The notes beneath the pieces are model-generated. The model searched no databases. It saw only the letters and a list, made by a program, of their open reading frames with translations, and was not told where the DNA came from. This document shows, in pieces, positions 6,422-6,844 of a stretch of 6,844 bases of DNA. How positions within the stretch are numbered: the stretch's first letter is position 1; every line of letters starts with the position of its first letter. The position numbers and the translations under genes were made by a program. The stretch lies in the NCBI GenBank assembly GCA_012965625.1, contig DTSC01000435.1:1-6844 (forward strand). The letters run 5' to 3'. The stretch comes from Flavobacteriales bacterium (GTDB taxonomy: Bacteria > Bacteroidota > Bacteroidia > NORP154).

Positions 6422-6844
6422 CTATTCTTTTAAAACCTTTGCCACAAACATCTTTCCTTGCTCATCAAGTACCCTTACAAAGTAGATCCCCGTAGCAGCT
6501 TTGGAGATATCCAGTGCATTGGTATTGGCAGATAGCACCATTCTGCCGTAGATGTCGTAAATTGAAGCAATGCCTTCAGCTCCTTCTATGGTAAGGATAC
6601 CTGTGGTGGGGTTGGGGAGGATATGTATAGCATTTGTCTTGTTCTCCTGCAGCCCAATTATTGTTACCGTTTGACAATCAGAGGTATCTGTACAATTGTT
6701 TTGGGTTACTTCTACTGCGTAGCTACCACTGGATGTAGCTGTAAAACTTTGGTTGGTTTCTCCAACAATTTGAGAATAATTGTTGCCACAATCCAGCCAT
6801 TGGTAGGCAGCACCTGCAGCGTCTGACGTGAGTGTAGGTGAGTT
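6422..6844 (-). CDS. C-terminal part of a T9SS-secreted protein (5' end outside the window)
   Basis: An open frame of 140 codons plus TAG that enters from the right edge in frame. It has no start here; the N-terminus is missing because the window ends. It opens with an Ig-like module (NSPTLTSDAAGAAYQWLDCG to CTDTSDCQTVTIIGLQE) almost identical to residues 623-688 of the choice-of-anchor L protein. The T9SS type A sorting domain follows: ILPNPTTGILTIEGAEG, YDIYGRMVL, LDIS, GIYFVRVLDEQGKMF, end KVLKE. The last 19 residues equal those of the large PKD protein, while the Ig-like part equals the choice-of-anchor L protein, so this tail looks mosaic. By analogy the missing part may hold the same Cys-Asp-Ser repeats, but that cannot be seen. 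The stop lies 98 bp before the next gene on the same strand. Confidence 0.92.
   Translation of the reverse strand, partial: NSPTLTSDAAGAAYQWLDCGNNYSQIVGETNQSFTATSSGSYAVEVTQNNCTDTSDCQTVTIIGLQENKTNAIHILPNPTTGILTIEGAEGIASIYDIYGRMVLSANTNALDISKAATGIYFVRVLDEQGKMFVAKVLKE
6674..6844 (-). repeat. 171-bp block nearly identical to 325-495
   Basis: Partner of the block at 325-495, with three mismatches in 171 bases. It encodes the same Ig-like module in the same orientation and runs to the last base of the window, so the repeat probably continues beyond. Two direct copies about 6.35 kb apart could recombine and delete or duplicate what lies between them. Confidence 0.9.

Overview
The window reads as a piece of a Bacteroidota (Bacteroidetes) genome. 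Every gene is on the minus strand and encodes a large, modular, exported protein. Three proteins end in the same kind of C-terminal domain: a PNPTTGILTIEG segment, then YDIYGR, LDIS, GIYFV and a Lys-rich end (KVLKE or KVLKD). This is the type A sorting domain of the type IX secretion system (T9SS), which is known only from this phylum. PKD domains, a choice-of-anchor L domain and ~50-residue Cys/Asp/Ser repeats fit the same origin. The species and exact family cannot be told from this window.

Layout in the direction of transcription (right to left): (1) 6844-6422 is the last 140 codons of a secreted protein whose start lies outside the window. (2) 6421-6324 is a short spacer. (3) 6323-2432 is a very large PKD-repeat surface protein. 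It is split into two overlapping frames (6323-3699 and 3733-2432) by what looks like a single-base frameshift inside 3702-3733; repaired, it would be about 1296 residues with about 11 PKD or PKD-like domains and a T9SS tail. (4) 2431-2362 is a second spacer. (5) 2361-73 is a 762-residue choice-of-anchor L protein with four Cys-containing repeats, one PKD domain, an Ig-like module and a T9SS tail. (6) 72-1 is a third spacer, perhaps with the first codons of a further gene.

The genes form a tandem family of T9SS cargo proteins, probably cell-surface adhesins or structural proteins; no enzyme domain is visible. They share parts at DNA level. The two partners at the outer ends carry a 171-bp block with only three differences, a PKD module recurs in two proteins, and all three stop codons are followed by one ~50-bp element with an AT-rich palindrome. 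This suggests duplication and recombination or gene conversion among linked surface-protein genes. No T9SS machinery, RNA gene, CRISPR array, insertion sequence or clear terminator was seen. I did not find evidence for a wholly new biological system; the most unusual items are the frameshift and the conserved post-stop element.
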